DNA from: Podospora comata
Lineage: Eukaryota > Ascomycota > Sordariomycetes > Sordariales > Podosporaceae
NCBI GenBank assembly: GCA_017354895.1
Contig: CP071499.1
Location: 1,798,001-1,862,000 of the forward strand
Direction of reading: 5' to 3'
Length of the DNA: 64,000 nucleotides
Of the stretch, positions 36,309-48,852 are shown in pieces. Under the pieces are notes generated by a model. The model did not search any database. It was not told the origin of the DNA and worked only from the letters and a program-made list of their open reading frames with translations. The number at the start of each line of letters is the position of its first letter. Positions within the stretch are counted from its first letter, which is position 1. Both the position numbers and the translations under genes were made by a program.

Positions 36309-38753
36309 TCTTGTTTCATATCAACGAGAACAGTATACTGGGTTATTCGATGCGAATCATGGCACTGCGTCCTTCTCGTCAGCATGGTGTTCTGGTGCCT
36401 GTTTTTTCGAGATCGACGGTGACAGTGAAGGTGCGATGCAAGTAACCAGGCTGCTGCAGGCTGCATCCCCAAGACCCGTGCAAAACACGGACTGTGATTC
36501 GCTGGCCAACATCAGGGCGGATGCTTGATTGCAGCTGGTGGGGTGGTGGTGCAAGGGGCCCAAGGCGAGGCGGGCTGCCCGACGAGATCACAGATCTCTC
36601 CGATGGGACCGAGACAAGCCAACCCGATTCGCATCATGAACGAACGGTTTTGCCAGATCGCTCGACGACGACAACAACACAGCACATCACAAAAATGTGG
36701 CAGTCATCCAATGATATGCATCGAGTGCTTGGGTCAAGGGTAGAGAAGAGACAAATAAATGAACAAAAAAAGAAAAAGAAGAAAAGTAAAAGTGACATGG
36801 GGGGTCGGGATCTGACATACCTGAGACTGCACTTGAGAATAGCCTCATAAAAAAAAAGTCGAATGCCGAAATGGTCGGGGTCCGCAGAGTCCGCAGAGTA
36901 AAAGTCAAACTTTCTCTTGTGGCAGGAAATGGGGATGGGGCACAATGTGCTTAATATGCTGGCATCAAAAAAAAAGCCAAGGTGAGCCTCTCGGTGGCAG
37001 GTGAGGGCCGGCGTCGGGCCAATCAGAGGCGGAGATGTGTCAGGCTTGGGCTCAGTGTGACCTGGGGAGCGACGAGTGCAGTGGAAAGGTCGGGTGGAGG
37101 GCAGCTGGCTGGTCTATAAAGAATATTGGTTTAAATTTATAGACAGCGGGCTCTCCCAACGCTCCTTCCCGGACGGCTTGCAAAATTAGCGTGGTTCTGG
37201 ACACCCTTGTCCATGCGCGCCCCCCCAAATCCCGTGCCCACCTGGATCACACCCCCTGCCCTGCCTTCATCATTTTCGCAACTTGCTTCTTTCCACTGAA
37301 CCTCAGCATTTCAGCTGGCAGCAGCAGCAGCCCTCTTCCCTTTTGCTTCTTTTCTTTTTGGTCTCCCGTCGTGCATCGCCTGCATCATTGATGAAGAAGA
37401 AGACATGAACTGCCGGTGCACCTCACCTACCTTTGCTTTCCTTTGCCTTTTTGATAGGCGCAGCAACCATCCTTCCTACTCTGTACCTTATTTATTAGCA
37501 GGCATTCTCAGCCACTGACGACGTACGAAGACGGCATTCTCGTCAGAAATGATTTCCCCGCCAAAAAATAAAGAACGCCAGAAATCAAAACGTGGGAACC
37601 TGTCCTGTCCAACCCAACCCACGGAACCGTTTTTTTTTTTTTTTTTTGAATCAACAGCTGGAGACTGGAGATGGTGTCCTCAGACCATGACGACAACGTT
37701 CCATATGTGTGTGGGCAACAGGTATAGGTAGGCGCCCTGGGGGACATGGAAAGGCTGGATGCAGCAGGCACATCGCATTCGTGCCGTCCCGTTTGTGCTG
37801 TGTAGTCGTTGGCGTTCCATACCGTGCACAGCAGGTTTCGGTCATGATTGAAGTTTCCAAAACGTCAACGATGAAGATGGAAGTTTTGTCCCCAGATCCC
37901 CTTCCTGTCCGCTGTCTGTCATAACAAAGTCCAATGCATCTGTAACGGCCAACGGACTCGCTCGGGACGGTCTTAGCTTGCACTTCAGTCGAGCGTTTCC
38001 ATCAGGCTGGCGGTCCAATATGGGCATTAAGGTTCAGCCTGTGGCCTCCTCGCATCAATGTCCGAGGGAAAATCCAGTGCCACTTGTACCCATTCCAACG
38101 AGCCACGCTGGGTTGCCCATGAGACAAGCGATAGACGATGCATGGGCGATCAACAACGGGTGTCTCTAGAGAGGGCCCCTTCTTTCTTCCGTTGCACCCA
38201 GCCAACACCCCGCCAAATATGTCAACCGTATTCTGTTATGTCATTGCTGTCTATGCCTCGGAAGCAAACAAGCACTAGAACAAGGTTCGTTTGATGTCTT
38301 CGGGGTTCCAACGCACATAGACGCTGCAGGCAGCAAATCAGGACACCAAACGACAACAAAGAAAAATTGAGAGGCACCAACAGAGCCGAAAACTTCAAAG
38401 CTTCCAGACCAGATCACACAATGCTGGCTGCCGCTTTGTGCCATATGGAAGCCTGTTGGAAGGTCACGTGCTGTTCCGCCAAGGGTTGGTCCAAGCTTCT
38501 TTTGGAAGAAGCACGCACCACCCGCCCACTGTGGGCGCGCGACACACCGAGCAGGACGCGTTGGGAAAGGTCCCCTCATTCGGCAGCTGTTTCGTCCCTC
38601 ATCGCGAAACCCAAATGACGCCGACAGCAACACGGCGCTATCTCAAGACAGTATCCTTTGTTTGCTGCACTCGATTGATTTCAGAAGAATAGTGGCCATA
38701 TCTTCTCTTTTTTTTTCTGACTCGGCTGTCGAGTCGACAGCACCAGAGACAAG
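36309..38753. other. Divergent intergenic region between MOT1 and SMC3
   Basis: 2.4 kb with no supported gene. It contains an 18-nt poly-T (37630-37647), a TATAAA-like stretch near 37115-37140, and an MluI cell-cycle box near SMC3. Short open frames on both strands have no domain. Confidence 0.6.
38556..38561. promoter_or_regulatory. MluI cell-cycle box upstream of SMC3
   Basis: ACGCGT, the MCB core bound by the G1/S factor MBF, 193 bp before the SMC3 start. A second copy is in the first intron. Confidence 0.4.
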
Positions 38754-41700
38754 ATGCATATCAAACAGATTATTATCCAGGGCTTCAAGAGGTGCGACAA
38801 CTCTTCTCAACGCGTCGCCGTTGCAATAAAGCTAACTTGGACGTGTCTCACAGCTACAAGGAACAAACCGTCATCGAACCTTTCTCTCCAAAGACCAATG
38901 TCATTGTCGGGCGCAATGGCTCTGGCAAGAGTAACTTCTTCGCTGCGATCCGATTCGTTCTCAGCGATGCCTACACCAACATGAGCCGCGAAGAGCGGCA
39001 GGCTCTGCTGCACGAAGGATCAGGCTCTGCGGTCATGTCGGCCTATGTCGAGATCATCTTCGACAACACCGACAAGCGTTTCAGCGAACCGGGCGACGAG
39101 GTGGTGATTCGGCGGACGATTGCCCTCAAGAAGGACGAATATTCCGTCGATCGAAAGGTTCAGACCCGCGCAGATGTGTTGAAGATTCTCGAGACGGCCG
39201 GTTTCGCCAAGGAAAACCCATTCTACATTGTACCCCAGGGTCGCATCGCGGCCATCACCAACATGAAGGAGTCCGAGAGGCTCAACCTTCTAAAGGAAAT
39301 AGCGGGTACCAACACCTATGACGACCGGAGGATACAGTCGCTCAAGATCATGGCCGAAACCAACAGCAAGCGCGACAAGATTGACGAGACCCTGGTCTAC
39401 ATAAAGGAGCGACTTACGGAGTTGGAGGAAGAAAAGGACGAGCTTCGCGACTTTCAGGACAAGGACAGGGAACGCAGATGTCTCGAGTATGCCCACTGGC
39501 ATCGTCTGCAAAAGACCAATGCTGAGACTCTTGAGCAAGTGGAGGAAGCCAGGCAAGGGGGGGCAGGGGCCTCTACGAAAGATCGCGCCCAACTCCGAAA
39601 GACGGAGAAGGAGATTGCTGTTCTGGACCAGAAGGCCCACGAACTCAGACAAGCTCTGGAGTACCTCACTATCGAACGGCGCCAACTGGATGACGACCGC
39701 AAGGACGCGGCTAGGGCACGTGCCAAGGCCGAGCTGAAGACCAAGCATTTGGACGAGAGCAGGCATGTCCGCGAACAAACACGACAAAGGCAGGAAGCCG
39801 AGCTTCAGGAGGTCAGGCAAAAGATTCAACAAGCCGAAGCAGAGCTCGTCAGAGTGCAGCCCGAATACGAGAAGCTGAAGGCTGAAGAGGCTGAGATCAA
39901 GACTCAAAGAGACTCTGTTGCTGCTGGGCGAAAACGACTCCTTGTCAAACAGACCAGAAGCAGTCAGTTTAAGAACAAGGCGGAACGCGATGCATATCTC
40001 CGCAATGAAATCCAGGAGGCGACATCATCTCTCGGTCTCCAAAAAGCGAACGCCATGGACGCGAGGGAGCAAGTTCAGCAAGTGGAAAGTTCAATTGCGC
40101 AGCTTGAACAGTCCATTCAGCATATCAGGGCCAGAATGGAAAGCTATGGAGGCAACCGCACTGCTCTTTTTGAGAAATTGACCAAGGCGCAGGAGGCCAG
40201 GGAACAGCTTGAAGAGGAACGAAAGCGGCTTCGTCGTGAGGATGACCGACTCAGCTCGCAGATCAGCAGCACCAGGATGGACAGAGACCAAGCAGAATCG
40301 CATCTCTCACATGCTATGGATTCGGCGACGTCCAAGGGTCTTGCCACTATTCGAAGGCTTAAGCAGGAGAAGAATATTCCCGGCGCTTACGGGACGCTGG
40401 CAGAGTTAATGAATGTGCCGATGGATGCCTACAAGCTGCCAGTGGAACAGGTCGCAGGAAACAGCCTGTTTCACTACATCGTGGATGACCAGGCCACAGC
40501 GACGATGCTGTCTGATCACCTGTATAAGAATTACGGCGGTAGACTTACCTTTGTGCCCCTCGAACAGATTCGCCCAAGGCAGGTTAAGATGCCGAGGGCG
40601 TCCGACGCCCAGCCCCTCATCAGCAAGATTGAGTTCGACCCATTATATGAGAAAGCATTCCAGCAAGTATTTGGCCGGACCATCATCTGCCCAAGTCTGG
40701 CTATCGCTTCTCAGTACTCACGCTCACACGGCCTTGACGCCATCACTCCCGAAGGCGACACAACCAACAAGAGGGGTGCAATGACGGGTGGTTATATCGA
40801 TGCCAGGAGATCACGTCTGGACGCGGTTCAAAAGGTCAGCAAACTGCGTGAGATCTACGAGGCACAGTTGGCAGATGCTGCCAAAATCAGAAAGGAGATC
40901 GAGGTGATAGATCAGAAGGTCACGGCAGCAAGGGGCGAGGAAACCAAGATTCAGCAACAAATGCGCCGCTTCGACCAGGACTATGACCCTCTCAAGGGTG
41001 AGCTTCAGAGCAAAAATTCGCAGCTTGAACGCCAGCGGGCTCATCGCGAGTCTGCATTGTCACACTTGGCCGAAGTGGAGAAGAACATGAAGGAGTTGGA
41101 CGATTCCATCCTGGCATCGCAAAACGAATTGGCCCAGGACTTTAAGAAGACCCTGTCAGCGAGTGAGGAGCAAGAGCTCGAGCGCCTAGGCAATGAGTTG
41201 AGCGCTCTGCAGAAGGAGTTCAAGGCGATCAGCACAAAGCGGATTGATCTTGAAGGTCGCAAAAAGTCTCTTGAGCAGGAGCTGAACACCCATCTCCGAC
41301 CTCAGGAAGATCAACTTCGAAGCCAGGCTTTCGAGGCCACGACAGCAGGTGGCACTGAAAGCTTCAAAGACGCTCAGAAAGAACTCAAGAAGGCTCAAAA
41401 GCTGGCGGCGGAGGCGGAGACGTCTTTGAAGGAGAACGAGCAGCAGACGGAGCAGACAAGCAGTGAGCTGACCCAGGTAGAAGCTCAAAAGGCGCAAAAG
41501 GAACAGGAGCTCCAGGAACTGCAAAGGCGTATTGAGCAATACCAGAAGAAGATGGAGAAGGCCATTCAGACGAGGGCTCGCCTCATCAGCCAGGCTGCTG
41601 AGTATGCCAAGAATATTAGAGATTTGGGTATTCTGCCTGAGGAAGCTTTTGGCAAGTATGAGAAGATGAAATCCGAGCAGGTAAGCAACCGAGTATGTTG

Positions 41701-42544
41701 GGGTGAGTTGATTGGAACGCTAGCTGACATGTCTTCAAACAGATCGAAACCAGACTTGCCAAGGTCAACCAAGCCCTCAAGAAGTACAAGCACATCAACA
41801 AGAAGGCCTTTGATCAGTACAACAGCTTTACCACACAGCGAGACAACTTGCTGAAGCGCCGGAAAGAACTTGATACCTCGCAGGCCTCTATTGAGACGCT
41901 CATTGAGCATCTTGATCAGGAGAAGGACGAGGCCATTGAGCGTACCTTCAAGCAGGTGTCGAAGGAATTCTCCACCATCTTTGAGAAACTTGTTCCAGCT
42001 GGTCACGGACGTCTTGTCATTCAACGCAAGGCGGACCGTGCCAAGAACAGAGCTGCGAATAATGACTCGGATGAGGAGGGTGTCAGTGGGGTTGAGAGCT
42101 ATACTGGTGTTGGCATCAGTGTGTCTTTTAACTCGAAGGTCATGGACGAGCAGCAGAAGATTCAGCAGCTCAGTGGTGGTCAGAAGAGTGAGATTTCTCT
42201 CAGCATTTCAATCTGACATATGTGTATGTATGACTAACCAAGGAATTATAGGTTTGTGCGCTCTATGCTTGATTTTCGCCCTCCAAGCGGCAGAGTCCAG
42301 CCCGTTTGTCATCTTTGACGAGGTCGACGCCAACCTCGACGCACAGTACCGTACGGCAGTGGCCAGTCTCTTGCAGTCGATTTCGGAGGAGCAAAAGACG
42401 CAGTTTATCTGCACGACTTTCAGGCCGGAGATTGTGCATGTTGCTGACAAGTGCTACGGTGTGACGTTTCACAACAAGACGAGCACGATTGACTGTGTGA
42501 GGACGGAGGATGCGCTCAACTTTGTTGATGGGCAGAAGAAGTAG
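38754..42544 (+). CDS. SMC3: Cohesin subunit SMC3
   Basis: Coiled-coil ATPase of the cohesin ring. Four exons: 38754-38791, 38854-41680, 41743-42187 and 42252-42544, 1200 aa, family length. Walker A GRNGSGKS is at residues 32-39. The acetylation lysine pair (IALKKDEY) falls at 105-106, the Eco1 target position in metazoan numbering. Two long coiled coils flank a hinge in the middle (GAMTGGYIDARRSRLDA marks its end). The signature LSGGQKS is at about 1093-1099 and Walker B FVIFDEVDANLDAQ at about 1120. Intron 1 has the unusual donor GTGCGA but splices exactly to GFK-SYKEQTVIEPF, which is invariant in SMC3. Intron 3 interrupts the signature motif. MCB elements at the promoter and in intron 1 suggest G1/S expression. 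Confidence 0.97.
38810..38815. promoter_or_regulatory. Second MluI cell-cycle box, in SMC3 intron 1
   Basis: ACGCGT within the 62-nt first intron of SMC3. Being intronic it is free of coding constraint. Whether it acts as a binding site is inference. Confidence 0.3.
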
Positions 42545-43172
42545 GTAGGTAGGTAGATAATGTGTGGGAAGGAAATATGTTTCATGGTTGTATGTTTGTT
42601 TATGTGTTTAGGAGGGAATAAAAGGGTTGGCGTTGGTTTTGTGTGTGATGGTATAAGGTGGGTGTGTGTGGTACATATCCAAGGGTATGGTATGGCTATG
42701 TGTTTTGCTGGCTTTGAAGCGAGGCGAGTGAGGATGTCTAGCTATTCGGGGCATGGTTTACAATACAATGGTTATTTGCTGCTACTCAAGGCCAGTGTTA
42801 ATGATGGTCATTCATTCAATTAGCATTTTGGTTCGCTGTTCGGTCGATAGGTACCTAGTTCAAGGGAAACGGAAGGTGATCTTGGATGCTCAGAGAAAAG
42901 ACATTCTCAGGGGCAAAGGAGCAGACTGACACCCCCCCCCCCTTTTCGGCAGGCAGCTGTGCTTGGGAGCTTTGACGCAGAGGCTTCTAGAAGCTACCCC
43001 ACCATGATGTTGGTTGACGAGCGACGACTGCGGGGCTGTCAACCTGTCCCAAGTTCCCAAGCAGTTGGATCAACATCCCATTCCCTTTTCAACTGTTTGT
43101 TTTCAAGAGGCAACTCTTTCTACTTTCTTCGACTTATCTCCCAAACTATAGTCGAACAAAATCACAGCAACC
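42545..43172. other. Intergenic: SMC3 3' flank and CDC37 promoter
   Basis: 628 bp. The first 300 bp are GT-rich 3' flank beginning with GTAGG repeats. A 12-nt C run lies near 42931, and an HSE-like palindrome at 42983. A CT-rich leader precedes the CDC37 start. Confidence 0.6.
42983..42994. promoter_or_regulatory. Heat-shock-element-like palindrome upstream of CDC37
   Basis: GCTTCTAGAAGC is a perfect palindrome with the TTCnnGAA unit pair of heat-shock elements, 179 bp upstream of the start of an Hsp90 co-chaperone gene. Only two units are clear, so binding by Hsf is uncertain. Confidence 0.35.
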
Positions 43173-44830
43173 ATGCCTGTAGACTACAGCAAGTGGGTAA
43201 GTTACTTTCATCATATCTATCCCCCAACCACCTCTCCCCAACCAGAGCCAGCTATTGACCAACTATGATTGATTAGGACGCCCTCGAGCTCTCGGACGAC
43301 TCCGACATCGAAGTGCACCCCAACGTCGACAAGCGCTCCTTCATCCGCGCAAAGCAGCACCAGATCCACCAGCAGCGCCAAGAGCGCAAGCTCCATATCG
43401 AGCAGTACAAGTACGAGCGCATCGTCAACAATGGGCTCATCTCGCGCATCTCAGGCTTGCTTTCGGCCCTCCAGTCCCATGCTGACGAGGCCAAGACCAA
43501 AAACCCGGCCGAGGTTGCCTTCAGGGCGGTGATGGAGTCGGCTGCGGGGTTGGATCCGAAGGATGACATGCCGCCTCCACGGCCGGAGGCGCTGCAGGCG
43601 GCTGTTGGGGGGGAGCCGCTGCCGAGTTATACCAAGATGATGGCTACGTTGCTTGATCAGGTGAATAAGGCTTTGGATGAGAGGGGGGTGGGGCAGGAGG
43701 GGAGGTATGAGGGGATGGTGGGGGAGATTGGGGAGCATTTGAAAAAGGTGGAGGGTTTGCAGGGGGAGTTGGAGAAGAAACTGGCGGAGTTGGAACGGGA
43801 GGAGGCGAGGAAGATTACTAGTGAGGGGATTCATACTGGTTTTGACTCGACGCATATCAATAAATCGAGTGGGGGGTCGAAGGCGGAGGGCGGGGGGAGT
43901 AAGGAGAGCGGGAAGGTGGAGTTGTTGAATCCGAATTATACGCCTCCTGAGGCGTTGCCTGCGCCGAGCGAGAGGGAGGAAGGGGGGGACGATGACGACG
44001 AGGAGGTTACGGCTTCGCCGGCGGCGGTCAAGTTTGCGAATATCAAGTCGAGTGATTATAGGGAGTCGCATGCTTGGTTGAGCAGTCATCCGGAGATTTT
44101 GACGGAGAAGGAGACGGATGGGATTTTGGTCATGGCGTTTGATGCGCAGCTGGAGAACAGGTCTGATTACGCGCGGAACTGTGTTCATCAGGCGTTGCTT
44201 ATTCAGTACTGTCGGGCGTTGGGCAGGGATGGGGTTGCGTTGTTCTTCAAGCGGATTACTACTCCCGGACACAAGGCTCAGGAGGTCTTTTACAAGGATG
44301 TGCAGGATACGTATATGAAGATCAAGAACAGGTCGAGGGAGATTAACCTGCAGAGGGCGAAGGATGAGGCGGAGGGGAAGGGGGAGGGGGTGGAGCAGAT
44401 TCAGCTTCATGCGGTTGATCCGGGGACTGTGATTAACATCAGGATCCCGCCGAAGGGTAGCGAGGATTTGGATGTACAAGTTGGACGGGCGATTTTTGAG
44501 AGCTTCACGCCCGAGATGCAGAAGGCGCTGGAGACGGGGAGTTTGGAGGAGGTTAATAAGGTGCTGGGGAAGATGAGTGTTGAGGATGCGGAGGAGGTTG
44601 TTGGGAAGCTGAGTGAGGTGAGTTATTCCAGAGTATTTGATGTGGGTTGGGAATGGTTGCTAACGTGTGAATAGTCTGGTTGTTTGAGTGTTGAGGAGGA
44701 GGTCATTGATGCTACGACTGAGGAGGGCAAGCAGAAGATTAAGAAGCTGGAGCAGGAGGCTAAGGAGCAGGAGAAGGAGGGGCAGGAGAATAAGGGGCAG
44801 GAGGCCAAGTATGCTGATGATCCGGAGTGA
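43173..44830 (+). CDS. CDC37: Hsp90 co-chaperone Cdc37
   Basis: Cytosolic co-chaperone that loads protein kinases onto Hsp90. Three exons: 43173-43196, 43277-44617 and 44675-44830, 506 aa. The N-terminus MPVDYSKWDALELSDDSD matches the family and places Ser14 (and Ser17) at the CK2 sites required for kinase-client binding. This is followed by the kinase-binding coiled coil (KRSFIRAKQHQIHQQR and onward), a central Hsp90-binding region (HAWLSSHPEILTEKETDGIL, RNCVHQALLIQYCRALGRDG) and a charged Lys/Glu-rich C-terminus. The first 24-nt exon is supported because it carries the conserved MPVDYSKW. The coding strand changes from C-rich to strongly G-rich near 43.54 kb. Confidence 0.96.
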
Positions 44831-45775
44831 AGGGGGGCTTGTAAGATTGGGTATTGGTTAGGTCTGTGTAATACATGCAAATGAAAAGTATGAATGAATT
44901 TTCTTGAAAATGGCTTGTACGCGTGATTGTGATGTCGTCGGCACCCTGCTGATTGCTGCGTATGTCATGTGCCCGGCTACTACCGTAATGGCTGAGAAAC
45001 TCTCGGACGTGACCATACTATGGACGAGGAAATAGAGAATTCTATTTTGAACAGGCCTCTTCATATGTTAGGTTGGCGTTTAAATCTCGTCTAGGTGGTC
45101 TACAGAAGGCTTGTTAAATATGTTGGTGTGATTGGAATGCCTCTCTATTCCGATGATAGGTCTCTTCACGGTTTTCCAACCCCTTATCATTGTCTTCGGG
45201 GGTTTTTATTTATTCTAGCAGTCTGTCTCTTCTTGTCTAGGACACGCTGCCTTATAGCTCAATCTTGGACGAAAAATGTCCGTCCCCACAAGGTGTCGAC
45301 AACCTTCACGTACCTACTCAACTTAGCTGGGCTTTCCTTAAACGTACGTACCTTCTAGTTGAGAAATCATATCCTTCTGGTATAAATACGACCAACAGCT
45401 TCGCTCTCGAAATTCCGACCCTTCCTTTTACAACAACACCTACACCCAGCGTCAAGAGCGCTCCTATTCCCAAGAGCCCAGTGACTTTCCGGTCAATCTC
45501 TTCTACGTTGACCTTCTCATATCATTCTCCTAAACAGATTCCGTATTCTTCACATTCTTCCAACAAGATCACGAATCTCTTGTTTCCTGGCCAGGTCAAT
45601 GCTGAGTGTCCCCTAGGATTTCCTTTTCTTTCAGAAACGCATACTCAATCGATCGATCATCCTCTTTTCATACCACCTAACTTGCACCTTGCGACTAACA
45701 TGTTGGCGCAGGTCAAATTCCCGACCTATTCTTACTCCATTTTTTGAAGATATTCCGGGCACAACGATCGCCACC
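44831..45775. other. Intergenic: CDC37 3' flank and promoter/leader of Zn2Cys6 gene
   Basis: 945 bp. An open frame of about 160 codons (45265-45747) is Ser/Thr/Pro-rich, has no recognised domain and ends before the proposed start at 45776. It could be transcribed leader. No other feature seen. Confidence 0.5.
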
Positions 45776-48700
45776 ATGCTTCCTCTGAGCTTTCCCTTCG
45801 CTCAAAGTTGGGAATTCCTTTCCCTCAACGCAAACGTCACACCACCCGAAGCTGGGGGGACGGACACATCCCCCTCGACTCTTGCCAACAGCTCCCCCAC
45901 AAATAATGCCGGTCAAGATTCTGCGCAAATATCCGGTTCGAGTAAGCTTTTTCGTCTTATAAGTCACCTTTCATCCCAACAAGCCGCTAACCCCTTAAAG
46001 ATATGGCAGAGCCTTCACCTAGCACCAATGCTGGTCCAAACACCGCGGTCATTCATGATGATCCAGATTCCGATGACGATGAGGTGCTCGATATTGGCAA
46101 AGTCTTGAGACAAAAGGCCAACAGTTCGAAGCCTTCTACGACCAGAGCAACATTGGACCCCCCGCCCCCTGGTAGTTTGGCTGCAGAAGCACAAGCAAGA
46201 CCTGTCCCGGAGATGCCAGCCAAAAAGCGAGGGTTGGGATGGCTAGATGAGAGCCCCATCACTCCAGCCGTGGGCATAAACACTACCACAGACACGCCGG
46301 TCACAGTCCCACACCAAACGCAGAGCGCTCATCGGCAGGCCATTCCGTCTCGGGCTTCAGTGATTTTGCCAGAGGCCCAGCGTGAGCATAACAGGTCCAA
46401 TAGAAGCAAGGAAGAGAGAGAGCGTGAAAGACTCGAGACACTTGAAAAGCTCAACGCCAGACGCCAGGCTACCAAGACTCGGGCGTCTAATGATGGGAGA
46501 TCTCAGGGTGGCCACCCTAGCTCCTCAAGGCTGCCGGTTGTTGATCTGAGGACGCCGTCTGCCAGTAAGGTGCCCTCTGTGGCAGATACGAGCTCATCTC
46601 GCCGTTCACGGGCTAAACTGGAGAAAAGAAGGCGGAGAAAGGAGATGGAAAAGGCTACTCGCGAAGCCAAGCGATCTCGTCAGAAATCAACGCCATCTCA
46701 ACCTCCTCCATCTACACCTCCTCCATCTCCACCTCCACCTCCGCCCCCTACCTTTCAGACCGCGGAGCCCCGAGCCGTTGATAGAGAGATATCAAGGGCC
46801 ATCCGACACACTCCAATCACTGCGGGTGAGGCTGCCGAGAGGAGACCGAATGAAATCAAAGCCCACGGAGCAGAGGCCTACCGGAGCGGTGCGAATAGGG
46901 GGACATTGACAGTTGATTCCCTGGAAGAGACAGCAACCACGGGCGCTGATGAGGCTGTCTTCGTCCTGGCAAAGAGGCTTGCCGAAGCTGAAGCTCGGAA
47001 GCTAAAGACCCGTGTTGTTACCGGGATGGAAAGTGGTGATGTTCAACGGGATGCTCGGCCTTATGGCGTTTCTCGGGATCAACCTGCTTCTGCCGGGCCC
47101 AGTCGGCTTCAGCAGCCACGTAATCAAGGTTCTGGAGCTATCACCACACCAACCCGTGGCCGGAAGTGTGATCGCTGCACCAGGATGAAGAGGCCATGCA
47201 CCTTTGAACAGCCCTGTTCGCGGTGTCAGATCGCTGACGTACAGTGCGTCTACTTTTCGAACGTTGGCAGACTGGATCTACAGCCAGCTGAGCGTCCTGC
47301 GAGACCAGAGACGGAGAGTTTTGTTGATCAACAGTATCGACTATCTTTGCCTCAACCTGGGTTTCAGGAATCTCAACCTATTAGCATGCCACCACCGCCT
47401 CCTCGTCCTCCTCCGCCACGTCCCAGGGGTCCGAGTTGTTCCCCTCCTCCTGAGCCTGAATCTCCTGCCACTGACGCCGTTTCTGCCATTGACGTCTTTG
47501 GCGAAGACAGAATAGTTTATCAATACGTCGTCTACAGGACTCAGAGACTCCCTGTTGATGAGGGGGAGGAAGATCCGGAGGAGAAGAGGGGATACTATGC
47601 TATCCGGTGTAGTGAGCACAGCAAGTTGGCCGATGCTAATAGGCAGGTTGAGGTGCGGATGCAGAGGCCGAAGAAGGGGGTTGTGGCAAAAGGTTGGAAG
47701 TACAGGCCTGGGTTATATGAGGCGCAGAGACCTGGGTTGATGGATGTGAGGGTTGATTATGGGAAGGAAGGGGGGGTGGAGTTTTTCTGGGTGGAGGTTG
47801 AGACGAGGGATTTGGCGGGGGTGGTGGAGGTTAGGGGTGGTAGGGGGAGGGGGGAGTTGATGGTTGAGAGGGTGGCTGGGGAGGTTTATAGGAGGTGGAG
47901 GTTTGATGTTTGGGGGGTTGTGGTTGTTAAGAGGAAGGATTTGGCGGTGAGGAAGAGGGAGCAGAGGTTGGTTTTTGATTGTGGTGGGGTGGAGGATAGG
48001 GGGGTGCAGACTGGTGAGGAGATGGAAGTGGACGATGAGGTGGAGGTGGAGGAAGAAGTCGGGGTTGAAGAGAACGTTGCGGTGGAAGAGGATGTCGAGA
48101 TGACCAACTTTGGTGACGGGATGGAAGAAGAGACACCAATCGAAGCAGCCGGAGAATCTCAACTGACAGGCACAACACAGGCCGATACCCAAAACACTAC
48201 CGATGCAGCACCAAAGAAAGACCTCCCCAACTGGCACCCCGACTACTACGCCGATTCCGACGAGTCAGACGACGACGACGACGATGACGATAACGAAGAC
48301 CACATCTCCCCGTTCGAACATAACCCACCTTACAACCCACCCACCCCCGTCATCCTCCCACCCCAAACCAACGTCCTCGACCTCTTGACCGTCACGCCCA
48401 CCCTCCACGGTAGCTACACCAGCCCCCACCGTGCCAACATCGCCGCACTGCGAGTCCTCCTGTCTGAAGCCAGGCCGAGAAACAACTACATGAACGACAA
48501 CATCCACTACAGCTCCGTCTTCAAGCCCACCCAGATGCTCCAGTTCGAGGAAGACGGTCTGGATCAAGAGATGACGAGGGCTCTGTTCAACGTCACGTGG
48601 CGCCCACCGGGTGACACATCCACTGAGAAGTACAAGTGGGAGTTTGAGGAGTTGAGGGTGTGGGTTACGGAGACGGAGTTGAAGGGGGTTATTGATTTGA

Positions 48701-48852
48701 GTGATTTTATGGTCAGGGATGGGGAGGGGGATGGGTGGGTAGTTAGGAAGGGGAAGAAGAAGGCTGTGGCTGAGGAGGTTGAAAATGGGGTTGAGAATAG
48801 GGTGGAGCAGGTGGTTGAGGAGGTGGAGGGTGAGGCGTCAGAGGAGGAGTAA
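45776..48852 (+). CDS. Zn2Cys6 cluster protein with mid-protein zinc cluster
   Basis: Not recognised beyond the zinc motif. Two exons, 45776-45941 and 46001-48852, 1005 aa; donor GTAAGC, branch GCTAAC, acceptor TTAAAG. The start at 45776 has a near-perfect context (GCCACCATG); starting at 46003 instead would give 949 aa. Order: a Ser/Thr-rich N-terminus, basic helices (KRRRRKEMEKATREAKR), a polyproline tract (about 288-303), and a Zn2Cys6 motif at about 444-470 with C-x2-C-x6-C-x5-C-x2-C-x6-C spacing. Next come a second proline tract, a roughly 160-residue globular region (about 559-717, starting IVYQYVVYRTQRLP), acidic runs, and a C-terminal region (about 840-960). No fungal-type transcription-factor middle-homology region is evident. 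Most Zn2Cys6 regulators carry the cluster near the N-terminus, so the position is odd. Probably nuclear; DNA binding is inferred. Confidence 0.75.

Noticed and set aside
43451-44479. 342-codon minus-strand frame rich in Arg/Leu/Pro
   Set aside because: Antisense shadow of the G-rich part of CDC37; no recognisable family.
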